64,000 nucleotides of DNA from DASVBE01 sp963770375 (GTDB lineage Bacteria > Actinomycetota > Actinomycetes > Streptosporangiales > Streptosporangiaceae): NCBI GenBank assembly GCA_963770375.1, contig CAVYPM010000001.1, positions 62,001-126,000 on the forward strand. Reading direction: 5' to 3'. Made by a program: the position numbers and the translations under genes. The stretch's first letter is position 1. Every line of letters begins with the position of its first letter. This document shows positions 48,627-55,482 of the stretch, piece after piece. The notes beneath the pieces are model-generated. The model worked only from the letters and a program-made list of their open reading frames with translations. It had not been told where the DNA came from and did no database searches.

Positions 48627-48936
48627 GGAACCACCCTCGCTCGATGTCATTGGCTGACCCGGCATACCCATACCGCGGCCTGATCCAGGGCGGCTCATAC
48701 GGGTCAACGCAACAGCGTACCCCTTGGTTTCACGCAGCCGGGCACCCCGCCCGCCGCAGACCGGCCGCGTAGCACCGTCTCGCGGCCCGGCCAGACGCCG
48801 CCCGCGGTGTCCGTCCAGGCCGCTCCGCACGCCGGTGAGCAGGCCAAACACGGCCCGCGGCGCGGGGCAGACGGCAGGGCGCACCCACCTGCGGACCGGG
48901 CCGGATCATCCGGCCAGGCCGCAGTGCGGGGGAAGA
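48627..48936. other. Intergenic region between bS22 and HTH genes
   Basis: 310 bp. It must contain the bS22 promoter and possibly a terminator for the HTH gene. I see no clear hairpin, gene or recognised motif. Confidence 0.45.
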
Positions 48937-49146
48937 TCAGACGTTAGCCACGAAGGCATCACGCAGGTACTGATTAACCGCCTGTTCCGGGACGCGGAAC
49001 GAACGGCCGACCCGGATTGCCTCGAGCTCACCAGAGTGCACGAGCCGGTAAACGGTCATCTTCGACACGCGCATGATGGTGGCCACCTCAGCCACAGTCA
49101 GGAACCTGACATCGCTGAGCGGGGAGGCGGTTGCTTCAACTGTCAT
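48937..49146 (-). CDS. Helix-turn-helix (excisionase-like) DNA-binding protein
   Basis: A 69-residue single-domain protein of the MerR/excisionase-like HTH_17 type: FLTVAEVATIMRVSKMTVYRLVHSGELEAIRVGRSFRVPE, with recognition helix and wing. It is related in fold to BldC. Conserved beside proC and bS22 across actinobacteria, so it is a core regulator, not an excisionase; its targets are unknown. The ATG at 49146 has AGAGG 9 nt upstream. Confidence 0.88.
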   Translation of the reverse strand: MTVEATASPLSDVRFLTVAEVATIMRVSKMTVYRLVHSGELEAIRVGRSFRVPEQAVNQYLRDAFVANV

Positions 49147-49434
49147 GTGGGGACCTCTTCTGGCGGACCTGCGTGCGCCAAGCCGGATTTGGCGCACCAG
49201 TCACGTCCGTCTCCAGAGTAAGTCCTGTACGGAAAAGGGCAACCCCGGCGGGAGAACTCATATAAGCCGGATCTGTCCTTTAACAGGATCCTGCCACACC
49301 TCGCAACGTGGTTCACGTTCTATCCCAGTGCAGCTCAGAGGCCCCGCCAATGCACGACAGGAAAGATCGCCTAACGGTATGAGTGTGCTAGCTGGCTAGC
49401 TCGCTCCCGCTCGCTAGCGGATTCCCTGACCTCC

Positions 49435-50229
49435 CTAGCCGCCGCCGAGTTCGCGGCCGCGATCCCGCGCGGCCTCGATCGCGGCCAGGACCGCGGCCCG
49501 CACCCCGTGCCGTTCCAGTTCCCTGATCGCGCTGATCGTGGTCCCGCCCGGGGAGGTCACCGCCTCGCGCAGGATCACCGGGTGCTCGCCGGTGTCGCGG
49601 AGCATGGTGGCCGCGCCGAACACGGCCTGGGTGACCATTTCCAGCGCGTTTCCGCGCGCCATGCCGAGCAGGATCCCGGCGTCGACCATCGCCTCGACCA
49701 GATAGAACACGTAGGCTGGCCCGCTGCCGGACAGCGCGGTGGCGGCGTCCTGCTGGGATTCGGGGATGCGCAGCACCCGGCCGACCGGGCTCAGCAGTTC
49801 CTCGGTCCGGCGCAGGTGCTCCTCCCCTGCGTGCGCGCCCGCGGAGATCACGCTCATCGCCTCGTCGACCAGCACCGGGGTATTGGACATCACCCGGACC
49901 ACCGGCACCCCGGCGGGCAGCCGCGCCTCGATGAACGACGTGGGGATGCCGGCCGCGACCGAGACCACCAGCCGCCCGGCCGGGATCACCGGCGCGATCT
50001 CCTCCAGCAGCGCCGCCATGTCCTGCGGCTTGACCGCCAGGATCAGGGTCTCCGCGCGCTGCGCGGCGGCCACCGCGGTGGCGGTCTCCACGCCGTAGGC
50101 CTTCCGCACCGCCTGGGCCCGCTCGTCGCGGCGCACCGCCGCGATGACGCCCTCGGGCGACGCGCCTGCCCGCAGGATGCCCGACAGCAGCGCCTCGCCC
50201 ATCCGGCCGGTTCCGAGTATCGCAATCAC
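49435..50229 (-). CDS. proC: Pyrroline-5-carboxylate reductase
   Basis: A 264-residue NAD(P)H-dependent enzyme for the last step of proline synthesis. The Rossmann motif AILGTGRMGEALL begins at residue 3; VKPQDMAALL, VVSVAAGIP, SNTPVLVDEAM and the C-terminal signature LREAVTSPGGTTISAIREL are present. The start is GTG at 50229, 32 bp downstream of the proline dehydrogenase gene, so biosynthetic and degradative steps are in one transcript. Confidence 0.95.
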   Translation of the reverse strand: MIAILGTGRMGEALLSGILRAGASPEGVIAAVRRDERAQAVRKAYGVETATAVAAAQRAETLILAVKPQDMAALLEEIAPVIPAGRLVVSVAAGIPTSFIEARLPAGVPVVRVMSNTPVLVDEAMSVISAGAHAGEEHLRRTEELLSPVGRVLRIPESQQDAATALSGSGPAYVFYLVEAMVDAGILLGMARGNALEMVTQAVFGAATMLRDTGEHPVILREAVTSPGGTTISAIRELERHGVRAAVLAAIEAARDRGRELGGG

Positions 50230-50261
50230 GGCCCCGACCCTACCCGGGACGGCCAAGCGGT

Positions 50262-51197
50262 TTACCGCGTCGACGCCAGCGAGCGCAGGAAGAACGCCAG
50301 GTTGGCGGGCCGCTCGGCCAGGCGCCGGACAAGGTAGCCGTACCAGTCCCGGCCGTAGGGCAGGTAGACGCGCACCTGGGCGCCGTCGTCCGCCAGGCGC
50401 CGCTGCTCCGCTGGGCGGATGCCGTACAGCATCTGGTACTCGAAGCTGGCCGGGTTCCGGCCCGCCAGCGACGCCTGCGCATGGGTGATGGCGATCAGCC
50501 GCGGGTCGTGGGTGGCCACCATCGGGTAGCCGCCGCCGTGCATCAGCAGCCGCAGGCAGCGCGCGTAGGACCGGTCCACCTCGGCCCGGGTGCCGAAGGC
50601 CACCTCGTGCGGGGCCTGGTAGGCGCCCTTGCACAGGCGGACCCGGGACCCGGGCACGGCCAGCGCCGCGCAGTCCGCCTCGGTGCGCCGCAGGTAGGAC
50701 TGGAGGACGCAGCCCAGCCGGGGGAACTCCGGCCGCAGCTCGGCCAGGATCCGCAGGGTGGCCTCGACCCGGGTGTGGTCCTCCATGTCCAGCGTGACCG
50801 TGGTGCCCGCGGCGGCCGCCGCCGCGCAGATCCGGGCCAGGTGCCCGGCCGCGGTCTTCTCGCCGTGCCCGGGCAGCCCCAGGCCGATCGCGGTGGGCTT
50901 GACCGACAGCTCGGCCCGGCCGCCGGTCGCCAGCCCGGCCTCGCCGAGCGCGTCGAGCAGCCGCACGTAGGTGTCGGCCACCGCGGCCGCCTGCTCCGGG
51001 TCGGTGGTGTCCTCGCCCAGGTAGTCCACCGTGGCCAGCATGCCCTCCGCGAGCAGCCGGCCGGCCGTGGCCAGCACGTCGTCCGTGGTGTCGCCGGCGA
51101 CGAACCGGGCGACCACGTCGCGGGTGTACGGCGCGGTGGTGATGATCTGGCGGATCCGGTCACTGGCCGAAGCGGCCAGCAGTACACGGCGCAGCAC
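50262..51197 (-). CDS. Proline dehydrogenase
   Basis: A 311-residue monofunctional PRODH: an FAD TIM barrel that oxidises proline to pyrroline-5-carboxylate at the membrane. Landmarks are LSVKPTAIGLGL, VTLDMEDHTR, LGCVLQSYLRRTEAD, RLCKGAYQAP, MVATHDPRL and the C-terminal FEYQMLYGIRPAEQRRL. No P5C dehydrogenase gene is nearby. The start is GTG at 51197. It is immediately upstream of proC on the same strand. Confidence 0.94.
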   Translation of the reverse strand: MLRRVLLAASASDRIRQIITTAPYTRDVVARFVAGDTTDDVLATAGRLLAEGMLATVDYLGEDTTDPEQAAAVADTYVRLLDALGEAGLATGGRAELSVKPTAIGLGLPGHGEKTAAGHLARICAAAAAAGTTVTLDMEDHTRVEATLRILAELRPEFPRLGCVLQSYLRRTEADCAALAVPGSRVRLCKGAYQAPHEVAFGTRAEVDRSYARCLRLLMHGGGYPMVATHDPRLIAITHAQASLAGRNPASFEYQMLYGIRPAEQRRLADDGAQVRVYLPYGRDWYGYLVRRLAERPANLAFFLRSLASTR

Positions 51198-51253
51198 TTT
51201 CGTGGACCTCCAGGCAGACGGGCTGTCCCCGGCGGCCCAAGGCTACTCGCGGG

Positions 51254-52288
51254 CTACTGGCGGGGCTTCCGCAGGTCGCCGCGCGGGCGGCGGAGCGTGA
51301 TCTGCACGTTGGCCCCGGCGTCCGGCGGGACGATCACTTCCTGTGCCGCGGCCACGCCCGCCGCGGTCAGCGGCGCGTCCACCGGCACCGTGCGCTTGAT
51401 CAGGCCCAGCGCGATCGGGCCCAGCTCGTAGTGCCGGGCGCTGGACCCGACGAAGCCCACCGTGGTCCCGCCGGCCTGCACCGGGTCGCCGTGCCCGGGC
51501 AGCTCGTCGGTGCTGCCGTCCAGGTGCAGGAAGACCAGGCGGCGCGGCGGGTGACCGAGGTTGTGCACCCGGGCCACCGTTTCCTGGCCGCGGTAGCAGC
51601 CCTTGCTCAGGTGCACCGCGGTCTCGATCCAGCCCATCTCATGGGGGATGGAGTTGTGGTCGGTGTCCAGGCCCGCCCGCGGGCGCCGGGCGGCGATCCG
51701 CAGCGCCTCGTGCGCCCACATGCCCGCCAGCACCGCCCCGCCCGCCTGCATCTTCGCCACAGCCTCGGGAAGCTGCGCGCGCGCCACGATCAGATCTACG
51801 GAGTACGCGCTGGCGATGGTGGCCGCCGGGGACCCGGCCAGGGCCTGCTGCGCGGCGGGCCCCTGGAGCGTGAGCACGGCGAACTCACCCGTCACGTCCT
51901 GCGGGTCGACCCGGAGCATGAACCGCATCGAGGTCAGGAAGGCCAGCAGCGCTTCCTGGGTGCCCGGGGTGACGTGCGCCCACAAGGCGGTGCCGTCGTC
52001 GGTCAGCGTCAGGTGGTGCTCCACGCGTCCCTGCGGGCTGAGGATCAGCGTCTCCGCGGCGCTGCCGGGGGCCAGCTGCTCCAGGTGCTGGGTGCTCAGG
52101 CTGTGCAGCCAGGACAGCCGGTCCTGGCCGGTGATCCGGATGACGCCGAGGTGCGACCGGTCGACCACGCCGGCCGAGGTGTCAAGGGCGCGCTGCTCGG
52201 CGTACGGGTCGCCGTAGTGGGCGGCCACGCCGGCGTCCAGGCCGGTGGCCGGCACCGCCCCGGGCGCGGCGAGGAGGGGGCTGTCCAT
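51254..52288 (-). CDS. ygfZ: YgfZ/GcvT-like folate-binding protein
   Basis: A 344-residue GcvT-fold protein. The family signature appears as LSKGCYRGQETVARV with its conserved cysteine. YgfZ-type proteins bind folate and assist repair or maturation of certain iron-sulfur enzymes. HSLSTQHLEQL and LSPQGRVEHHLTL are conserved N-terminal segments. The ATG at 52288 lies 9 bp downstream of the Fur-family stop, so the two are in one operon, which fits an iron-related role. Confidence 0.9.
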   Translation of the reverse strand: MDSPLLAAPGAVPATGLDAGVAAHYGDPYAEQRALDTSAGVVDRSHLGVIRITGQDRLSWLHSLSTQHLEQLAPGSAAETLILSPQGRVEHHLTLTDDGTALWAHVTPGTQEALLAFLTSMRFMLRVDPQDVTGEFAVLTLQGPAAQQALAGSPAATIASAYSVDLIVARAQLPEAVAKMQAGGAVLAGMWAHEALRIAARRPRAGLDTDHNSIPHEMGWIETAVHLSKGCYRGQETVARVHNLGHPPRRLVFLHLDGSTDELPGHGDPVQAGGTTVGFVGSSARHYELGPIALGLIKRTVPVDAPLTAAGVAAAQEVIVPPDAGANVQITLRRPRGDLRKPRQ

Positions 52289-52297
52289 GGGCCCAGG

Positions 52298-52723
52298 CTA
52301 TGCGGTCCGCGTCGGACGGCAGTCCTCGCAGCGGCCGAACACGGTCAGGTGCCCGACGTCGGTCTCGAAGCCGAACTGCTCGTCGAGCGCGGCGGTCAGG
52401 CCGGCCACCGCGGCTGGGTCGACCTCGATGACCTTCTCGCAGTCCCGGCAGACCAGGTGCACGTGCTGGGCCTCGGCAGCCAGGTGATACCGCGGCGCGC
52501 CGTGGCTCAGGTGGGTGTGCGTGACCAGGCCGATCTGCTCGAGCAGCTCCAGCGTCCGGTACACGGTGGAGACGTTCACGCCGCGGGCGGTCTGCCGGAT
52601 GTCGGCGAAGATCTCCTCCGGGGTGGCGTGCTCCAGTTTGGTGACCGCCTCCAGGACGAGCTGTCGCTGCGGGGTGACCCGGTAGCCGCTGGCCCGCAGG
52701 GTGTCGTCCCACGCCTGCGTCAT
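52298..52723 (-). CDS. Fur-family metalloregulator
   Basis: A 141-residue Fur/Zur/PerR-type repressor. The winged-helix part reads YRVTPQRQLVLEAV, ATPEEIFADIR and VNVSTVYRTLELLEQIGLV; the metal part has HVHLVCRDC and FGRCEDC, the two CxxC pairs of the structural zinc site. Which metal it senses cannot be read from sequence; Zur-like or Fur-like are both possible. ATG at 52723. First gene of a run ygfZ-proline dehydrogenase-proC. Confidence 0.9.
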   Translation of the reverse strand: MTQAWDDTLRASGYRVTPQRQLVLEAVTKLEHATPEEIFADIRQTARGVNVSTVYRTLELLEQIGLVTHTHLSHGAPRYHLAAEAQHVHLVCRDCEKVIEVDPAAVAGLTAALDEQFGFETDVGHLTVFGRCEDCRPTRTA

Positions 52724-52840
52724 AGCCAAAGTCTAGGGCGGCACGGCCGCCACTAAGGCCTACCGGAAAAGCATGTTGCCCACCGCTCGGGGCGTGCCGT
52801 AGCGTGCAGATCAACGCGGGAAAGGAGGTGGTCCAACAGA

Positions 52841-52879
52841 ATGCATAGATGTCGGACTCGCGAGGTGGCTGTCAGCTAG
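52841..52879 (+). CDS. 12-residue leader peptide MHRCRTREVAVS
   Basis: ATG at 52841 to TAG at 52879. The extended Shine-Dalgarno AAAGGAGGTGGTCC at 52821-52834 ends 6 nt before the ATG, far stronger than at any other gene in the window. The peptide contains one Cys and four basic residues. Its size and the structured RNA behind it suggest a regulatory or attenuator peptide, but no regulated gene follows on this strand. Confidence 0.6.
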   Translation: MHRCRTREVAVS

Positions 52880-53011
52880 CCGCCGTCCCGCCGACGCACA
52901 CCGCGGTTGAGCCGCGGGGCGCGGATCACCGGTAGACCAGCGCGCGCCGGGAGGCGTGCGGCTGCGTGCCGCTCGACAGGCGGCGGCCGGCGAATATACG
53001 GCAGACACCGA

Positions 53012-53084
53012 CCCCCGGGCCGACCGGCCTTTGTCCAGCCGGTCCCCGCGACTCCGGTCGCGGGAGAAGGCCCGGGGGCTTTTA
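53012..53084 (+). terminator. Three-way-junction terminator
   Basis: Bases 53012-53021 pair with 53069-53078 (10 bp). Enclosed are two perfect hairpins: 53022-53028/53038-53044 (7 bp) and 53045-53052/53057-53064 (8 bp, with a C(UCCG)G UNCG-type tetraloop). CTTTT follows directly. It also overlaps the end of the convergent nitrobindin gene. Confidence 0.8.
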
Positions 53085-53615
53085 TGCCCCGACCTCTGTA
53101 GCCTTGGCCTCTGCGGCCGCGGCGCCGGACTCCACCCGCTTGAGCTGGGCCGAGATGTGCGACTGCAGCGGCTGGCCGACCGCGGCCATGTCGTAGGCCC
53201 AGCCCAGGTCGGTGCCGATCAGGCCGTAGAGCCGCCGGCCCCCGGTGTATTCCTTGGCCGACTCGGTGCGGACCACCGCGTCGGTGGCCATGTCGATCCT
53301 GGTCCCGGCGATCTCACCCAGGTACACCTCGACGAAGCCGGTCGGGTGGGCGAGCAGCACCTCCAGCTTGTTGTCCGGCTGCGGGCGCCAGTAGCCGGTC
53401 TCGGTGGCCAGCGGCGCGCCGATCGTGCCGTCCTCGTCCAGCCGCCAGGTCCGGCTGGTGTAGATCAGGAACGGCTTGCCGTTGTGGCTGAAGGTGATCT
53501 CCTGGCCGAAGTGGAAGCTCTCGATGGTCGGGTAGCCGCCGACGCCAGCGCCCTCCCAGCGGCCGAGCAGGAACAGCAGCGGGGTCAGGCTGGGGTGCGG
53601 CTTGACGTCGTCCAT
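53082..53615 (-). CDS. Nitrobindin-like heme-binding beta-barrel protein
   Basis: A 177-residue FABP-like protein of the DUF1794/THAP4-nitrobindin family. The family signature appears as LLFLLGRWEGAGVGGYPTI, followed by FHFGQEITFSHNGKPFLIYTSRTW and the late ESAKEYTGGRRLYG segment. Homologues bind ferric heme and isomerise peroxynitrite. The ATG at 53615 starts right at the conserved MDDVKPHPSL. It ends inside the RNA terminator on the other strand. Confidence 0.87.
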   Translation of the reverse strand: MDDVKPHPSLTPLLFLLGRWEGAGVGGYPTIESFHFGQEITFSHNGKPFLIYTSRTWRLDEDGTIGAPLATETGYWRPQPDNKLEVLLAHPTGFVEVYLGEIAGTRIDMATDAVVRTESAKEYTGGRRLYGLIGTDLGWAYDMAAVGQPLQSHISAQLKRVESGAAAAEAKATEVGA

Positions 53616-53650
53616 GACCGACAAGGTTAGAGCGTCCCAGCCGGTCGTAC

Positions 53651-53709
53651 TGCCTGCTCCTCCCCGCTTCCTCATAGGCGCGAACCCAAGCGAGCCGGAG
53701 GAAGCGGGG
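53651..53709 (+). repeat. REP-like palindromic repeat, copy 3
   Basis: Bases 53651-53681 match 4756-4786 with one difference. CCCCGCTTCC pairs perfectly with GGAAGCGGGG (53700-53709). It lies just upstream of the nitrobindin start. Confidence 0.7.
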
Positions 53710-53729
53710 CTGGCCCCGCACCAGAAGCG

Positions 53730-53933
53730 CTACGGCGCCGCCGTGCTCCGGGGGCTGGCTCGGGACGGCCCGAGCCGGGACAGTGCCAGCCGCAGCGCGC
53801 CGGTCTTGCGGCCTGGCGTCTGGCGGACGGACGGCGCGCTGAGCGCCACCAGGCGGCAGGCGAGGACGGCGCCGGCCAACGCGGCGACGGCGAACACGGC
53901 TACCAGCAGGATTCCGCTGACCTGTGCCGGCAT
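53730..53933 (-). CDS. Possible small single-span membrane protein
   Basis: A 67-residue frame with one clear membrane helix (VSGILLVAVFAVAALAGAVLA) and a basic C-terminal tail. The ATG at 53933 has no convincing ribosome-binding site, and I do not recognise the protein. It is divergent from the DsrE gene. It may be genuine because of the helix, but a chance frame is not excluded. Confidence 0.4.
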   Translation of the reverse strand: MPAQVSGILLVAVFAVAALAGAVLACRLVALSAPSVRQTPGRKTGALRLALSRLGPSRASPRSTAAP

Positions 53934-54012
53934 GGGCCGAGTGTAGGCCGCCCGGCCCGGGCACGGCCGGTGACCCGCCGGGCTGGCGGGTTCCGGCGGG
54001 TTAGGGTTGCTC

Positions 54013-54378
54013 ATGCCCTCTCACGCCCTGGTCGTCAAGATCACCTCGGGCACCGAGGATCCCGAGCGCTGCAACCAGGCGCTCACCGTGGCCGCCGCCG
54101 CCGTGGCCAGCGGTCTCGAGGTGTCACTGTGGCTCACCGGCGAGGCCGCGTGGCTGTCGCTGCCGGGCCGGGCCGGGAAGGTGGCCCTGCCGCACGCGGC
54201 GCCGCTGGCGGACCTGCTGGACGGGATCCTGGCCGCGGGACGGGTCACGCTGTGCACCCAGTGCGCGGCCCGGCGCGAGATCACCGAGCAGGACGTCATC
54301 AGCGGGATCAGGATCGCCGGGGCGGCCACCTTCGTGGCCGAGATCACCGCGGACGGCACGCAGGCGCTGGTGTACTAA
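54013..54378 (+). CDS. DsrE-family protein
   Basis: A 121-residue DsrE/DsrF-like alpha/beta protein: ALVVKITSGTEDPERCNQALTVAAAAVASG at the start, and a Cys pair in VTLCTQCAARREI (CxxC) near residue 80. Related proteins relay sulfur or bind nucleotides; the role here is unknown. An ATG at 54013 is preferred over a TTG at 54007. Its stop overlaps the stop of gatD on the opposite strand. Confidence 0.85.
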   Translation: MPSHALVVKITSGTEDPERCNQALTVAAAAVASGLEVSLWLTGEAAWLSLPGRAGKVALPHAAPLADLLDGILAAGRVTLCTQCAARREITEQDVISGIRIAGAATFVAEITADGTQALVY

Positions 54379-55469
54379 CGCGCCGCCCAGCCAGCGAGCC
54401 GCCGGCGAGAGCCGGCCAGCGCGCGCAGCGGCCGCGGCGCTGTTTGCCCGGCGAGCGGCCGGCGCTGCCGCGCTGTTTCCTGACGAGCGACGCTCGCGCG
54501 ACGAAGGCAGCGACGATAGCGAGCGAGGAGGGAAGGCAGCGCGCCTTCAGCGGCCCTGCGCGAGTCAGCTAGCAGCCGCACCGCGGCGAGGCGCTCGCTG
54601 CGGAGCTGGCGGGCCCATTCCTCGGTTTCGGCGGGCAGCGGCGGCAGCGGGCCCACCGCCCAGGTGAGCAGCAGGTCGGCCAGGCCGGGGTTCCGGACCA
54701 GGGCCGGGCCGTGCAGGTAGGTGCCCAGAATGCGGCCCGCGTAGGCGCCCTCGGTGCCGTCGCCGTTGCCCACGCCGATGCTGACCCGGGCCAGCGGGCG
54801 GGCGCCAGGACCGATCCTGGTCATGCCCTGGTGGTTCTCGAAGCCGGTCAGCTGCGGCACGCCGAGCTCGGGGTCGACGTCGGCGACGATCTCGCCCACG
54901 CCGCGCCGCTCGCCCCGGCCGCTGCTGATGTCGATCAGGCCCAGGCCGGCCACCGGCTCGCCCTCGGCACCGCCGAACTCCGTGCCGACCAGCTGGTAGC
55001 CCGCGCAGACCGCGAAGATGACCGCGCCACGGGCGGCGACCTCGGTCAGCCCGCCGTCGGCCTGCAGCCGCCGGGCGGCCAGGATCTGGGGCAGGTCCTC
55101 GCCGCCGCCGAGCAGGTAGATGTCGCCGCTGCGGGGGATCTGCTCGTCGGCGTTGACCTCGACGCACTCGACCTCGATGCCGCGCAGCCGGGCCCGGCGC
55201 TTGAGCACCAGCAGGTTGCCCCGGTCACCGTAGGTGCTCAGGAGATCGGGGTACACCCAGACCAGCCGGAGGCTGCCGGCCCGGCGGCGGCGCCGCCCCG
55301 GGCGCCCGGCGCCGGTATCCGGCTGGCCGGAGCTGTGCTGACCGGAGCTGTGCTGGCCAGAGCTGTGCTGGCCGGTATATGACCCCCCGGTGGCGAACGG
55401 GGCGGTGGGCGGGTCGGCGTCCCAGTCCGGGCTGGTTCCGTTCGGCCCGGGAGCCGGCGGCGTGGTCAT
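54375..55469 (-). CDS. gatD: Lipid II glutamine amidotransferase subunit GatD-like
   Basis: A 364-residue class I glutaminase-fold (CobB/CobQ-like) protein. The nucleophile cysteine is in IFAVCAGYQL and the catalytic histidine in GTYLHGPALVRNP; LLGGGEDLPQ and LTGFENHQG are typical. With MurT it amidates the D-glutamate of lipid II. The N-terminal ~65 residues include a GQHSS tandem repeat (15-nt units). The C-terminal ~60 residues, rich in Arg and Ala, are encoded by the inserted repeat and are not expected in the family. ATG at 55469 lies 13 bp downstream of murT. Confidence 0.92.
   Translation of the reverse strand: MTTPPAPGPNGTSPDWDADPPTAPFATGGSYTGQHSSGQHSSGQHSSGQPDTGAGRPGRRRRRAGSLRLVWVYPDLLSTYGDRGNLLVLKRRARLRGIEVECVEVNADEQIPRSGDIYLLGGGEDLPQILAARRLQADGGLTEVAARGAVIFAVCAGYQLVGTEFGGAEGEPVAGLGLIDISSGRGERRGVGEIVADVDPELGVPQLTGFENHQGMTRIGPGARPLARVSIGVGNGDGTEGAYAGRILGTYLHGPALVRNPGLADLLLTWAVGPLPPLPAETEEWARQLRSERLAAVRLLADSRRAAEGALPSLLARYRRCLRRASVARQETARQRRPLAGQTAPRPLRALAGSRRRLAGWAAR
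54382..54572. repeat. Second copy of the inserted element, forming the gatD 3' end
   Basis: Strongly similar to the element at 35211-35382: shared blocks include GAGCCGGCCAGCG, GGCCGCGGCGCTGTTT, GACGAGCGACGC, CGCGACGAAGG, GGGAAGGCAGCGCGC and AGCGGCCCTGCGC in the same order. It lacks the left terminal inverted repeat and has an internal duplication of the GCGCTGTTT block. On the minus strand it encodes the last ~60 residues and stop codon of gatD. Confidence 0.7.
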
Positions 55470-55482
55470 GCGGGTCTCCTCC

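Larger units (their letters stand above)
52821..53084 (+). ncRNA. Standalone leader-peptide/structured RNA unit with three-way-junction terminator
   Basis: Between the divergent Fur gene and the convergent nitrobindin gene lies a plus-strand unit with no downstream gene. It starts with AAAGGAGGTGGTCC, which can pair with 14 contiguous bases of the 16S rRNA 3' end (one G-U). A 12-codon frame follows, then hairpins such as CCGCGG-TTGAG-CCGCGG. It ends in a three-way junction followed by CTTTT. Upstream promoter elements are not identified, so the 5' limit is only the ribosome-binding site. Confidence 0.6.

Noticed and set aside
48937..49146. Phage excisionase
   Set aside because: No integrase or phage genes are near, and the gene is conserved beside proC and bS22 in actinobacteria.
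49385..49434. Terminator made of repeated GCTAGC after proC
   Set aside because: GCTAGC is self-complementary and recurs, but the flanking arms do not form a good stem, so I do not call it.
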